A stretch of DNA of 64,000 bases from Hyphomicrobium_A sp964493785 (GCA_964493785.1 CAZBPM010000005.1:124001-188000); one strand, 5' to 3'; shown: positions 33,429 to 42,778, counted from the stretch's first letter. Program-made: numbers and translations. The notes: generated by a model from the letters alone, not told the origin.

Positions 33429-34766
33429 TCAAATGCCCGGCGCGTGGCGCGCGGCGGTGGTTTCGAAGTAGGTGTCGAAGCAGGCGGCAATGGAACGCAC
33501 GAACGGGCGGCCGCGATCGGTGACGCGGAACGCTTCACCATCGCTTTCGAGCAGGTTGTCCTCGTCGGCCTGGAGCAGGGCCTGCGCTTCGCGCACGACA
33601 TCTTCGGACTGCGCGCCGTAGCGCTGGCGCAGTTCGTGGGCGGGGAAGGTCAGGTCGCACATCAGCCGCTCGATGACGAAAGCGCGCATACGGTCGGTGT
33701 CGGAGAGCGCAAAGCCGCGAGCAGTGGCAAGGCCGTCGTCGGCGATCCGGCGTGCGTATTCGGCGGTCGCGGGATGGTTCTGCACGTAGCCCTGCGGGAA
33801 TCTGCCGATGGCGGAGGCGCCAAAACCGATGAGAGCATCGGCCGTGTCGGTCGTGTAGCCCTGGAAGTTGCGGGCGAGCTGACCGGCGGCGAGGGGATCG
33901 TCGGGGAGGGCAAAGTGATCGAGGCCGACGCGCACGTAGCCGGCGCGGGTGAGGATGCGGGACAGCCGGCTCGCCTGGCCGAAGCGCTCGACAGCGTCCG
34001 GCAGGGAGGCGGTTGGGATCAAGCGCTGGTGCTTGAGGCGCTCAGGAAGATGCGCGTAGCCGAAGGCAGCGATGCGGGTCGGGCGCAGCTCTAAGACCTT
34101 GTCGACCGTGGCCTGCAGGCTTTGCCTGGTCTGGTGCGGGAGCCCATAAACGAGATCGATGTTGATCGCCTCGACGCCGTGGGCGCGGAAAGCGAGTATC
34201 CCGCGCTTTGTCAGCTCGAAGGACTGACGACGGTTGATGGTTGCCTGAACCTGTTCGTCGAAATCCTGGACGCCGAACGATACGCGCGTCACGCCGGCGC
34301 GGGCGAATGCGGCGATGCGGTCGTCATCGAGGCTACGCGGGTCGATCTCGACAGCGAATTCGGCGCCATCGCGGATGCGAAAAAGTTGCCGGTGAGTGTC
34401 GGCGAGGCGGATGATGTCTGCTGCGGAGAGCACGTTCGGGGAGCCGCCACCCCAGTGAATGTGGATGACCTCATGCTCGGCGGGGACGAGGCGTGCGATG
34501 GCGGCGAACTCGGCGTGCACGGTTCCAAGGTATTCGGCGATGGTGTCGTAGCGGCGGACTTCCTTGGTGCAGCAGCCGCAATACCAGCACAACTTATCGC
34601 AGAACGGGATGTGCGCATAAAGAGAGAGGCGCGTTGCAGGCTGGAGCTCGGCGAGCCATTGGCGATACGTGTCGGCTCCGACGCTGGCGGAAAAATGCGG
34701 AGCGGTCGGATAGCTGGTGTAGCGGGGCACCGGGGCCGAGTACCGTTTCACAAGTTCGAGGCTCAT
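33429..34766 (-). CDS. hemN: Oxygen-independent coproporphyrinogen III oxidase, 445 aa
   Basis: Radical-SAM enzyme of haem synthesis under low oxygen, converting coproporphyrinogen III to protoporphyrinogen IX. It starts YSAPVPRYTSYPTAPHF, as true HemN does, and has the iron-sulphur motif C56-x3-C60-x2-C63 followed by another Cys (CDKLCWYCGC). GGGSPNVLSAADI and FGVQDFDEQVQATINRRQ follow. Its start overlaps the stop of the SafE-like gene by four bases. Being beside the cbb3 oxidase cluster and an FNR-type box, it probably supplies haem for microaerobic respiration. Confidence 0.95.
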   Translation of the reverse strand: MSLELVKRYSAPVPRYTSYPTAPHFSASVGADTYRQWLAELQPATRLSLYAHIPFCDKLCWYCGCCTKEVRRYDTIAEYLGTVHAEFAAIARLVPAEHEVIHIHWGGGSPNVLSAADIIRLADTHRQLFRIRDGAEFAVEIDPRSLDDDRIAAFARAGVTRVSFGVQDFDEQVQATINRRQSFELTKRGILAFRAHGVEAINIDLVYGLPHQTRQSLQATVDKVLELRPTRIAAFGYAHLPERLKHQRLIPTASLPDAVERFGQASRLSRILTRAGYVRVGLDHFALPDDPLAAGQLARNFQGYTTDTADALIGFGASAIGRFPQGYVQNHPATAEYARRIADDGLATARGFALSDTDRMRAFVIERLMCDLTFPAHELRQRYGAQSEDVVREAQALLQADEDNLLESDGEAFRVTDRGRPFVRSIAACFDTYFETTAARHAPGI

Positions 34767-35638
34767 GGACCTACCGTGCTTGCAGGCTGTTGTTGTGCGC
34801 GCAGTAACCTCAGGAGGCGCCGTCCATCTGTTGCCAATGCTAGTTCGGCGGCGTCTACCTCGGCTTGATGCCGATCAAGCAGTGCGTGTTGATGCCAACG
34901 GGACGTACCCGCTGCCGGCTCGGGCGCGTGATTGCTCGCTGTGCCGGGCAGGCAAATGTAGCCGGCTCCGGGGTGGGCGATGAGCACCGTGCCGGCACCG
35001 AAAACAGCGACGGCAAGGCCGGCGACGACCCTTCCCGGTCGGTTGCGCGTGACGCCAGCGAGGCGACGCAGCCCGAAGCTGCTCGCGATGAGGCCGGGAA
35101 GCGTGCCGATGCCGAATGCGGCCATGGTGAGGGCGCCGCTGACGGCAGAGCCCGTGAGCATGGCGGTGAACAGTGCCGCGTATACCATCGCGCACGGCAT
35201 CAGTCCCCACGCGAGGCCAGTAAGGATGGGTGCGAAGGCATGTCGTTGTACGGAGGCGTTCGCGCGGGCAACGCGGTCGGCAATGCCTCCGAGGCCGCGG
35301 TCGACGATGGCGATCGACGGGACGAGACCGGCGGTTGAAAGTCCGATCCAGATCAGGGAGGCGGCAGCGGCCCACTGGAGAAGGCTAAATGCTGCGTCTC
35401 GGTTCAGCCAGCCGATCGCTTCGCCGCCCAGTGCGCCGACGATGGCGCCAGCAGTCGCGTACGAGACGATGCGGCCGATGTGAGTCATGGCGAAGGCGGC
35501 GCGTGGGCTGCGTGCGCCGCCTCGTTCGCCCGAGAACAGTAGAGCGCATGAGATGGCGCCACACATGCAGGCGCAATGCAGCGTGCTGGCGATGCCCAGA
35601 GCCAGTCCGTTCAGGACGATGATAACGAAGGGATACAT
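34763..35638 (-). CDS. SafE/UreH-type membrane protein linked to cbb3 assembly, 291 aa
   Basis: Six or so membrane segments. Near the N-terminus is LHCACMCGA, a variant of the HCxGMCG motif of the sulfite-exporter-like/DsbD-related family often encoded with ccoGHIS. Later segments contain GLAWGLMPCAMVYAALF, with a conserved Pro-Cys. Members are thought to take part in copper or thiol handling during cbb3 oxidase maturation, but this is not firmly established. The last 70 residues are polar and His-rich and look family-specific. It overlaps hemN and follows the hemerythrin-like gene by six bases. Confidence 0.8.
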   Translation of the reverse strand: MYPFVIIVLNGLALGIASTLHCACMCGAISCALLFSGERGGARSPRAAFAMTHIGRIVSYATAGAIVGALGGEAIGWLNRDAAFSLLQWAAAASLIWIGLSTAGLVPSIAIVDRGLGGIADRVARANASVQRHAFAPILTGLAWGLMPCAMVYAALFTAMLTGSAVSGALTMAAFGIGTLPGLIASSFGLRRLAGVTRNRPGRVVAGLAVAVFGAGTVLIAHPGAGYICLPGTASNHAPEPAAGTSRWHQHALLDRHQAEVDAAELALATDGRRLLRLLRAQQQPASTVGP

Positions 35639-35644
35639 GCTGTC

Positions 35645-36196
35645 TCAGTGCACGCGCGAGCCGCCAAGGCGCGGGAATGGCCGCTCGCCCTTGATGAGTA
35701 CGTTGAGGGGGAAGCGTGGATGCCTGATGCTGGACCATTTCTCGCACAGCGACTTTTCGGCGTCGGTGAAATCGGCCGGTAGCCAGCCGTCGAGCGTCGC
35801 GTCGAACTCCAGGTGGAGCCGGCGTTGTGCGTGAGTACTGCGCAGCAATTCGCTCAACTGCTCGGGCTCGGGACCTTGGTTGTGCAGGAAGGCGTCGAGC
35901 TTGCGAACCACCTCGGCATGGCAACTTGCCAAACTTGAGTGCTGGGAGCGGGAGGGGACGATAAGCTGCTCGATGTCGCTTTGGTGCCGACCGATCAGAA
36001 TCGGAAAGAGGACTTCGTCCTGAAAGCTCACGTGCTCATGCCAGCTTGCCTCGAGGATGCGCGTAAGCACACGAATCATGCGCGGGTCCGCCGCGGCTGC
36101 GCCGACGCTCGAAACCGCCAGCAGCGCCTGGCTGATTTCGTTCTGTAACTGCGCGTCGGCTTGCACCTGGGCACGGATGTCGGAGCAGGTATGCAT
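35645..36196 (-). CDS. Hemerythrin-like HHE-domain protein, 183 aa
   Basis: Four-helix pattern with spaced His/Glu residues: SWHEHVSFQDEVLFPILIGRH in the second helix, SRSQHSSLASCHAEV in the third and HAQRRLHLEFDATL in the fourth, suggesting a diiron site. Hemerythrin-like proteins bind O2 or respond to NO. It heads the minus-strand unit with safE-like, hemN and a small membrane gene, and an FNR-type box lies 34 bases upstream of its ATG, consistent with oxygen-linked expression. Domain call is from the His pattern only. Confidence 0.75.
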   Translation of the reverse strand: MHTCSDIRAQVQADAQLQNEISQALLAVSSVGAAAADPRMIRVLTRILEASWHEHVSFQDEVLFPILIGRHQSDIEQLIVPSRSQHSSLASCHAEVVRKLDAFLHNQGPEPEQLSELLRSTHAQRRLHLEFDATLDGWLPADFTDAEKSLCEKWSSIRHPRFPLNVLIKGERPFPRLGGSRVH

Positions 36197-36229
36197 CGCG
36201 GCAAGGTAGGGAAAGCCCCCGCGCTTGCC

Positions 36230-36243
36230 TTGATCAAGATCAT
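36230..36243. promoter_or_regulatory. FNR/FixK-type anaerobox between hemerythrin and fixK-like genes
   Basis: TTGAT-CAAG-ATCAT, one base from the consensus TTGAT-N4-ATCAA. It is 34 bases from the leftward ATG (36196) and 136 from the rightward one (36379). For activation at the usual -41.5 distance the rightward gene fits better, which would be autoregulation; an effect on both genes is possible. Confidence 0.6.
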
Positions 36244-36378
36244 CCCCTTCGGGGGCGGATCCCCGCTGTTACATTCTCTTACAAACCGTAACGGCGCCGG
36301 CATACCGGCGCGGCAAGGCTACCGTTTACTTCGATCTGCGGCACAGATCAGAGACCGCATCAGAGACGGAGATGACGA

Positions 36379-37059
36379 ATGCTTGCTGAGCATCCTCAAT
36401 CGAGTGGCCACGTCTCTCGCCCTGTCTCGCCTCCGGCGTCGGTTTCGCTGGATGATCGCATGGCCCACGCCGCGATCCGCCGATTGGCGGCCAAAGAGCA
36501 CGTATTCTGCGAGGGTGATGACCGGGAGCACGTCTTTCGCGTCGAAGATGGTGTGATCGCCGTTTATAAAACTCTGCCGGACGGGCGTCGCCAGATCATC
36601 GATTTTGCCTATCCCGGGGATCTCATCGGCCTAGGCGTGCTGGGTGAGCACGTGCTTAGCGCACAGGCTACGGTTCCTTCGCGCGTACGTTGCCTGTCGG
36701 CCGCCTCGCTGGAGCGCATCGCCGAGACGGACGCTGGCTTGGCCCTGAAGCTCTACAAGTCGGTCTGCCAGGAGCTTGCAGCGACGCGCAATCTTCTCGT
36801 TACGGTCGGCCAGCGCAGCGCCATCGAACGCTTGGCCGCCTTCCTTGTCGCGCTGCAGCGCCGCACGGCAGGGGGTTCGTCGACGGTCAAGCTCGCCATG
36901 CGGCGCAGCGACATCGCCGACCTGCTGGGCCTCACCATCGAGACCGTCAGTCGCACCCTGACCAAGCTGCGCACTATGGGCATCATCGACATCGAGCAGG
37001 GTGGCTCGCGCGTGCAGCTCATCGACTTGCCGCGCTTGATCGACCTAGCCAACGAGTAG
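36379..37059 (+). CDS. Crp/Fnr-family regulator, FixK type, 226 aa
   Basis: Cyclic-nucleotide-binding-like sensor fold at about residues 30-145 and a Crp-type winged helix at 160-220 with SDIADLLGLTIETVSRTLTKL, which is the FNR/FixK recognition pattern. The N-terminal cysteine cluster of oxygen-sensing FNR is missing, so it is more like FixK: transcriptionally controlled, not a direct O2 sensor. It stands immediately before ccoN, whose promoter has an anaerobox. A 6-bp inverted repeat (GATCTG, 36333-36338; CAGATC, 36344-36349) lies in its leader. It probably controls the oxidase cluster and itself. Confidence 0.88.
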   Translation: MLAEHPQSSGHVSRPVSPPASVSLDDRMAHAAIRRLAAKEHVFCEGDDREHVFRVEDGVIAVYKTLPDGRRQIIDFAYPGDLIGLGVLGEHVLSAQATVPSRVRCLSAASLERIAETDAGLALKLYKSVCQELAATRNLLVTVGQRSAIERLAAFLVALQRRTAGGSSTVKLAMRRSDIADLLGLTIETVSRTLTKLRTMGIIDIEQGGSRVQLIDLPRLIDLANE

Positions 37060-37186
37060 TCGTCCAGATCGTTACGGACCGGATGGACCGGCGTCATCGT
37101 ACCAACCGGTGGCGCCGTCTTCGTTTGCGCGGGCGTCGATTGCTGGCTTCGGCAACGCGCCCTGTGTGCGAGTGACGCAGCGCGGT

Positions 37187-37200
37187 TTGATCGGGCTCAA
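37187..37200 (+). promoter_or_regulatory. FNR/FixK-type anaerobox upstream of ccoN
   Basis: TTGAT-CGGG-CTCAA, one mismatch from TTGAT-N4-ATCAA. It lies 142 bases before the ccoN ATG in the 282-base gap after the FixK-like gene. This fits oxygen-regulated expression of the whole cco cluster. Confidence 0.65.
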
Positions 37201-37341
37201 TCCGCAGCGGACATGCCGACCCAGGGCACTGGAAAGTACAGAAAAACAGCGGCTCTTTCGTCGCACATTTGATCGCCGTCAATGGGTGGGATGCCGGATG
37301 GCTTCTATCGTTCACCGTCTGGGAGACACGAGGGTTCGAGG

Positions 37342-39006
37342 ATGAAGGCAACCAGCGAAGAAGTTGTCGCGCTATCTGGTGCGACGGCGGCCATCGTGGC
37401 GGTTTTAATAGCCGCAACGGGGCTCATGCTCGCTATATTTGGCATAGACGAAGTCATTCGGCTGCACGGGCTGCTGTTCGTGATCGCTGCTGGTGCGGCA
37501 GGCTATTACGTTCTTGCCAATCCGCGGGTCGGAGGGCCGGACGAGCAGGCCCACTACATGGACGGGCCGATCAAGGTGGCGACCATCGCTGCCGTATTCT
37601 GGGGGATCGTAGGCTTTCTGGTCGGCGACGTCATCGCTTGGCAGCTCGCATTTCCCGTTTTGAATTTCGACTTGCCGTGGACGAACTTCGGCCGGCTACG
37701 GCCGCTGCACACATCGGCGGTGATTTTCGCATTCGGCGGCAACGTGCTTCTGGCGACGTCGCTGTACGTGGTCCAGCGGACCTCGCGTGCGCGCATCGCC
37801 GGCTACTGGTCGCCGTGGTTTGTGGTCTGGGGCTATCAGCTCTTCATCGTTCTGGCGGCGTCCGGCTACGTACTCGGCGTCACGGAAGGCAAGGAGTATG
37901 CGGAGCCGGAATGGTACGTCGACCTGTGGCTGACCGTCGTTTGGGTCGCCTACCTGCTCGTCTTCCTTGGCACGCTGTGGAAGCGCAAAGAGCCGCACAT
38001 CTACGTCGCGAACTGGTTCTATCTCGCGTTCATCGTGACGATTGCGATGCTGCATATCGTCAACAATCTCTCCATCCCGGTATCGTTCCTGGGCTCGAAA
38101 AGCTACTCGCTGTTCTCGGGCGTGCAGGATGCCATGACGCAATGGTGGTACGGCCATAACGCGGTCGGCTTCTTCCTGACCGCCGGCTTCCTCGGGATCA
38201 TGTACTACTTCATCCCGAAGCGCGTCGACCGGCCGGTCTACTCGTATCGGCTCTCGATCGTGCACTTCTGGTCGCTGATCTTCCTCTACATCTGGGCGGG
38301 TCCGCACCATCTGCACTACACCGCTCTGCCCGACTGGGCCCAGACGCTCGGTATGACGTTCTCGATCATGCTTTGGATGCCGTCGTGGGGCGGCATGATC
38401 AACGGCCTCATGACTCTGTCTGGGGCGTGGGACCGGCTGCGCACGGACCCCGTGGTGCGGTTGCTCGTGGTGTCGGTCGCCTTCTACGGCATGTCGACCT
38501 TCGAGGGTCCGCTCATGTCGATCAAATCGGTGAATTCGCTGTCGCACTACACCGACTGGACGATCGGGCACGTGCATTCGGGTGCGCTTGGCTGGGTCGG
38601 CATGGTGTCATTCGGCGCGATCTACTGTCTCGTTCCGTGGCTGTGGAAGCGTCGCGGCCTCTATTCGCTGCGGCTCGTCGAATGGCACTTCTGGACGGCG
38701 ACGATCGGCATCGTTCTCTACATCTCGTCGATGTGGGTGTCGGGCATCACGCAGGGCCTCATGTGGCGCGCCTACGATAACCTCGGCTTCCTCAAGTACT
38801 CGTTCGTCGAGACGGTCGAGGCGATGCACTGGCCCTATGTGATCCGCGCGACCGGCGGCCTGTTGTTCGTCGTCGGTGGAATTTTGATGGCCATCAACGT
38901 GTGGCGCACGATCCGCGGTGATGTTTCGTCTGACATCGCCGAACAGCCGGCATCGGCGGCGGCACCAGAGCTGCGTCATTCAATTGCAGCCGCACCGGCC
39001 GAGTGA
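37342..39006 (+). CDS. ccoN: Cytochrome cbb3 oxidase subunit I CcoN, 554 aa
   Basis: Catalytic haem-copper subunit with about twelve membrane helices. The His ligands of haem b, haem b3 and CuB are in RPLHTSAVIFAFGGN, the GHNAVGFFLTAGF segment, AGPHHLHYTALPDWAQ and IGHVHSGALGWVG. Reduces O2 to water in the inner membrane with high affinity. First gene of ccoNOQP, preceded by a FixK box. I chose ATG 37342 rather than 37282, since the conserved N-terminal helix begins soon after. The C-terminus is an Ala/Pro/Glu-rich tail. Confidence 0.97.
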   Translation: MKATSEEVVALSGATAAIVAVLIAATGLMLAIFGIDEVIRLHGLLFVIAAGAAGYYVLANPRVGGPDEQAHYMDGPIKVATIAAVFWGIVGFLVGDVIAWQLAFPVLNFDLPWTNFGRLRPLHTSAVIFAFGGNVLLATSLYVVQRTSRARIAGYWSPWFVVWGYQLFIVLAASGYVLGVTEGKEYAEPEWYVDLWLTVVWVAYLLVFLGTLWKRKEPHIYVANWFYLAFIVTIAMLHIVNNLSIPVSFLGSKSYSLFSGVQDAMTQWWYGHNAVGFFLTAGFLGIMYYFIPKRVDRPVYSYRLSIVHFWSLIFLYIWAGPHHLHYTALPDWAQTLGMTFSIMLWMPSWGGMINGLMTLSGAWDRLRTDPVVRLLVVSVAFYGMSTFEGPLMSIKSVNSLSHYTDWTIGHVHSGALGWVGMVSFGAIYCLVPWLWKRRGLYSLRLVEWHFWTATIGIVLYISSMWVSGITQGLMWRAYDNLGFLKYSFVETVEAMHWPYVIRATGGLLFVVGGILMAINVWRTIRGDVSSDIAEQPASAAAPELRHSIAAAPAE

Positions 39007-39014
39007 GGGGAGCC

Positions 39015-39743
39015 ATGAAGCACGACTTTTTCGAAAAGAACTCGATGGTGCTGCTGATCGGCATCCTCATCGTGGTGTCGATCGGCGGTCTGGTGGAGAT
39101 CGCACCGCTGTTCCTGCTGTCCTCGACCATCGAGAAGGTGCAGGGAATGCGGCCGTACTCTCCGCTCGAACTCGCCGGCAGGGACATCTACATCCGCGAG
39201 GGCTGTTACAATTGCCATTCGCAGATGATCCGCTCGCTGCGGGACGAGGTCGAACGCTACGGGCACTACAGTCTCGCCGCCGAGAGCATGTACGACCACC
39301 CGTTCCAGTGGGGCTCGAAGCGCACCGGTCCAGATCTTGCGCGCGTTGGCGGCAAGTATTCGGACGGCTGGCACGTAGATCACATGCATGATCCGCGTGC
39401 CGTCGTGCCGGAGTCGGTGATGCCGGGCTATCCGTTCCTGGCCAAGCGGAAACTCGAGTTCGCAGACATGGGTGCGCGGATGCGGGCGTTGCGCATGGCA
39501 GGCGTGCCCTACACGGACGAGATGATCGAGAAGGCCCAGGCCGACACCGTGGCGCAGATCTCGCCGGACAGTCCGGAATCGAAGGCCCTGGTCGAGCGCT
39601 ATCCCAAAGCGCAGGTGCGAAAGTTCGACGGTGCGGGGGGAAGTGATCCGACCGAGCTCGACGCGATGATCGCATACCTGCAGATGCTGGGCACGCTCGT
39701 CGACTTCGCGAAGTTCGACGCTGCCGGTCCCAACCTGCGCTGA
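39015..39743 (+). CDS. ccoO: Cytochrome cbb3 oxidase subunit II CcoO, 242 aa
   Basis: Mono-haem c subunit: an N-terminal anchor helix (MVLLIGILIVVSIGGLVEI), then the haem c motif C64-Y-N-C67-H68 in REGCYNCHSQMIRSL. The likely axial Met is in SVMPGYPFL. KHDFFEKNS at the start is typical. It lies in the inner membrane facing the periplasm and passes electrons from CcoP to CcoN. Eight bases separate it from ccoN. Confidence 0.97.
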   Translation: MKHDFFEKNSMVLLIGILIVVSIGGLVEIAPLFLLSSTIEKVQGMRPYSPLELAGRDIYIREGCYNCHSQMIRSLRDEVERYGHYSLAAESMYDHPFQWGSKRTGPDLARVGGKYSDGWHVDHMHDPRAVVPESVMPGYPFLAKRKLEFADMGARMRALRMAGVPYTDEMIEKAQADTVAQISPDSPESKALVERYPKAQVRKFDGAGGSDPTELDAMIAYLQMLGTLVDFAKFDAAGPNLR

Positions 39744-39752
39744 GGCAAGGCC

Positions 39753-39929
39753 ATGTCATACCACGCCGCTACAGTTCTATCGCAGACCATAGCTCTCGTT
39801 CTCTTCGTCAGCCTGTTCGTCGGCATCATCGCCTACGTCTTCTGGCCTGGGAATAAGAAGAAATTCGACGAAGCTGCGGAAATTCCGCTGGACGAGAACA
39901 ACGACGAACCGGAGGGAGACGGCCGATGA
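39753..39929 (+). CDS. ccoQ: Cytochrome cbb3 oxidase small subunit CcoQ, 58 aa
   Basis: One transmembrane helix (IALVLFVSLFVGIIAYVFW) followed by a charged cytoplasmic tail (NKKKFDEAAEIPLDE...). Length and position between ccoO and ccoP fit CcoQ, a small subunit that stabilises the complex. The last four bases overlap the ccoP start (ATGA). Confidence 0.92.
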   Translation: MSYHAATVLSQTIALVLFVSLFVGIIAYVFWPGNKKKFDEAAEIPLDENNDEPEGDGR

Positions 39930-40798
39930 CGAAGAGGGAGATTGACAGCGTCACCGGCGTCGAGACGACCGGTCACGTGTGGGACGGCGATCTGAAAGAG
40001 CTGAACAAGCCGCTGCCGCGGTGGTGGCTGTACGTGCTCTACGCATGCATCGTTTGGGCAATCGGATACTGGATCGTCTATCCGGCATGGCCGACCCTGA
40101 ATGATAGCTACACAAAGGGCGTCATCGACTACAGCCAGCGCGGTGAGGTTACCAAGGAGGTCGCCTCGGCCAAGGCGGCGCAGAAGCAGTACTTCGATCT
40201 CATCGAGGCGACGCCGGTCGGCGAGATAGAGAAGAACGCTGAGCTGCTGCCATTCGTCATAGCGGGCGGAGCAGCGGTGTTCGGTGACAAATGCGGGCCG
40301 TGTCACGGTAAGGGTGGCGGCGGTGCTGTTGGTTACCCGAACCTCAACGACGACGACTGGCTGTGGGGTGGCACGGCGGAGGCGATCCAGCAGACGATCA
40401 CGCATGGGATCCGATCAGGCGATCCAGAGGCCCGCGACATGGCAATGCCGCGCTTCGGGCTGGATGGTCTCCTGAAGCCTGCGGAGATAGTCGATACAGC
40501 ACAGTTCGTGCTGTCGCTGTCCGGGAAGTCGACGGACTCTGCCGCGGCAGAGCGTGGCAAGAAACTCTTCGCCGATAACTGCGTCGCCTGCCATGGCGAG
40601 GGCGGCACCGGTAACCAAGACGTCGGCGCGCCCAATCTCACCGACGGTATCTGGCTCTACGGTGGTAAGCTCGCGAACATCGAGAAATCGATCGAGACGG
40701 GCAGGGGCGGCGTCATGCCGTACTGGACCGGACGTCTTGATCCAGTATCCATCAAGATGCTGGCAGCGTACGTGCACTCGCTTGGCGGCGGCAAGTAG
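39926..40798 (+). CDS. ccoP: Cytochrome cbb3 oxidase subunit III CcoP, 290 aa
   Basis: Di-haem c subunit accepting electrons from soluble cytochromes. One membrane helix at about 33-53, then two cytochrome c domains with haem motifs C123-G-P-C126-H127 and C219-V-A-C222-H223. Met ligands are expected in AMPRFG and in MPYWTG. N-terminal GHVWDGDLKELNKPLP is characteristic of CcoP. It completes the structural operon. Confidence 0.97.
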   Translation: MTKREIDSVTGVETTGHVWDGDLKELNKPLPRWWLYVLYACIVWAIGYWIVYPAWPTLNDSYTKGVIDYSQRGEVTKEVASAKAAQKQYFDLIEATPVGEIEKNAELLPFVIAGGAAVFGDKCGPCHGKGGGGAVGYPNLNDDDWLWGGTAEAIQQTITHGIRSGDPEARDMAMPRFGLDGLLKPAEIVDTAQFVLSLSGKSTDSAAAERGKKLFADNCVACHGEGGTGNQDVGAPNLTDGIWLYGGKLANIEKSIETGRGGVMPYWTGRLDPVSIKMLAAYVHSLGGGK

Positions 40799-40824
40799 CA
40801 CACGATTTCAGGCCGGGTCGCGCG

Positions 40825-42279
40825 ATGAACATGATGAACCGAACGAGCGACATCTCCGTTACTGAGGCCACAGGTGGATACGCCGAGCGCCGGAAGATTT
40901 ATTCGAAGCTGGCGCACGGCAAATTCCGCAAGGTCAAGTGGGCGGTGATGATCGTCACCCTCGGCATCTATTATCTGCTGCCGTGGTTGCGCTGGAATCG
41001 GGGGCCGAACCTTCCCGATCAGGCGTTCCTGCTCGACTTCGCAAACCAGCGGTTGTTCTTCGGACCGATCGAGATCTGGGCGCAGGAGCTTTATTACATC
41101 ACGGGGCTCCTGATCCTGGCGGCACTGGGGCTGTTCCTCGTAACGGCTGTCGCCGGCCGCGTTTGGTGCGGGTATGCGTGCCCGCAAACGGTGTGGACCG
41201 ACCTGATGATCGCTGTCGAGCGGATCTGGCAGGGTGACCGGAATACGCGGATGCGGCTCGACAGCAGCCCGTGGACGTTCGAGAAGGTCTGGAAGAAAGC
41301 CGGCACGCACATCTCGTGGATGCTGATCGCGCTGGCAACGGGTGGTGCGCTCGTCTTTTATTTCCGTGACGCACCAACGCTGGCTCGCGAACTGCTCACG
41401 GGCGATGCGCCAGCTGTCGCCTATGTTTTTCTCGGTGTCTTCGCCGGCACGACGTATCTGCTCGGCGGTCTCGCTCGGGAACAGGTCTGCATCTACATGT
41501 GTCCGTGGCCGCGCATTCAGGGGGCGATGTTCGACCAGGATTCATTGCTGGTCACGTATCGCGACTGGCGCGGCGAGCCGCGCGGGCCGCATAAGAAGGG
41601 TCAGACGTGGGAAAACCGCGGCGACTGCGTCGATTGCACGGCATGCGTTACGGTGTGTCCGATGGGTATCGACATCCGCAACGGGTCGCAGTTGGAATGC
41701 ATCCAATGCGCGCTGTGCATCGATGCGTGCGACGACATCATGAAGAAGGTCGGGCGGCCGCAGAGTCTGATCGCCTACGACACGTTCCGTAACCTCGAGA
41801 CGCCGAACCACGAGCAGCGCGTGCCGGTGCGGATTGTACGGCCGCGCACGCTTCTTTATTCGGCATTGATTCTGCTGGTCAGCGGCGTGATGGCGTTCGC
41901 ATGGCTCAATCGGGCGGCTATGGAAGTCAACGTGCTGCACGACCGTAATCCTGTATTCGTGCAGCTCTCCGACGGCAGCGTGCGCAATGGCTATGTCGTG
42001 AAGATCCTGAACAAGGAGCACGATACGCGTCGCGTGCGTCTGCAGGTTTCCGGGCTCAATGGGGCAAAGATGCAGATCGTGGGGCTTGCCGGCGACCATC
42101 CCGAGATCGACATCGTGCCGGATAATCTCAGGGCGCTGAAGGTGCTGGTTACCGTTCCCAACGACCTGCGCAGCGAACTGGCCGGATCGTCGACGCCGTT
42201 CGCCTTCGAGATCGTGGATGATGCGGATGGATCGATCCTCTCTCACAACGCGACATTCCGAGGTCCTGGCAATGACTGA
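40825..42279 (+). CDS. ccoG: Cytochrome oxidase accessory protein CcoG (FixG), 484 aa
   Basis: Membrane iron-sulphur protein. Membrane segments surround a polyferredoxin-like core with two cysteine clusters: CVDCTACVTVCPMG and CIQCALCIDACDD. A periplasmic IgG-like C-terminal domain (from about 370) has LQVSGLNGAKM. An N-terminal RVWCGYACPQTVWTD segment resembles the copper-related motif of the family. It helps assemble the CuB site or reduce copper for cbb3. It lies 26 bases after ccoP and opens the maturation genes GHIS. Confidence 0.95.
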   Translation: MNMMNRTSDISVTEATGGYAERRKIYSKLAHGKFRKVKWAVMIVTLGIYYLLPWLRWNRGPNLPDQAFLLDFANQRLFFGPIEIWAQELYYITGLLILAALGLFLVTAVAGRVWCGYACPQTVWTDLMIAVERIWQGDRNTRMRLDSSPWTFEKVWKKAGTHISWMLIALATGGALVFYFRDAPTLARELLTGDAPAVAYVFLGVFAGTTYLLGGLAREQVCIYMCPWPRIQGAMFDQDSLLVTYRDWRGEPRGPHKKGQTWENRGDCVDCTACVTVCPMGIDIRNGSQLECIQCALCIDACDDIMKKVGRPQSLIAYDTFRNLETPNHEQRVPVRIVRPRTLLYSALILLVSGVMAFAWLNRAAMEVNVLHDRNPVFVQLSDGSVRNGYVVKILNKEHDTRRVRLQVSGLNGAKMQIVGLAGDHPEIDIVPDNLRALKVLVTVPNDLRSELAGSSTPFAFEIVDDADGSILSHNATFRGPGND

Positions 42280-42778
42280 TGGCAATAGCGCACCCAAGGC
42301 GCCCATGCGCGGCGGTCATGTACTGGCGATCCTCATTGGCTTCTTCGCTGTCATCGTGGCCGTCGACGGCTTCATGATATATCGCGCGGTCACCACGTTC
42401 GGAGGCGTCGAAACGCCGGACGCATACCGGAAGGGCGTCACGTACAACGAGGCCATCGCGCGGGACGAGAAGCAAGCGCTGCTCGGCTGGGAAGATGACG
42501 TGAAGGTCGTCGGCTCGCCGCACCGGCTGCAGGTCTTGCTGCGCGACAATGGTAAGGAGGCCGTTGCCGGCAAGCGGATCGTAGCGACGGTCGGACGGCC
42601 GGCGACAGATCGCCAGGACGTGGTCGTCACGCTCGCCGAGACGGCGCCCGGCCTCTACGAGGCGGTCTTGCCAGCGGCCGCAGAAGGCGCGTGGATCGTC
42701 GACCTCAGCGCCTATAATGACGCGGGCGCCAGCGAGCCAATATACCAGGCGCGGAGGCGCGCATGGATAGGGCCCTGA
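42272..42778 (+). CDS. ccoH: cbb3 oxidase assembly protein CcoH (FixH), 168 aa
   Basis: One N-terminal transmembrane helix (GHVLAILIGFFAVIVAVDGFMIY), then a periplasmic FixH domain beginning SGVETPDAYRKGVTYNEA-like sequence (here GGVETPDAYRKGVTYN). It is needed for stability of the oxidase complex. ATG 42272 overlaps the ccoG stop by eight bases. The frame continues 16 bases into the ccoI start. Confidence 0.92.
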   Translation: MTDGNSAPKAPMRGGHVLAILIGFFAVIVAVDGFMIYRAVTTFGGVETPDAYRKGVTYNEAIARDEKQALLGWEDDVKVVGSPHRLQVLLRDNGKEAVAGKRIVATVGRPATDRQDVVVTLAETAPGLYEAVLPAAAEGAWIVDLSAYNDAGASEPIYQARRRAWIGP

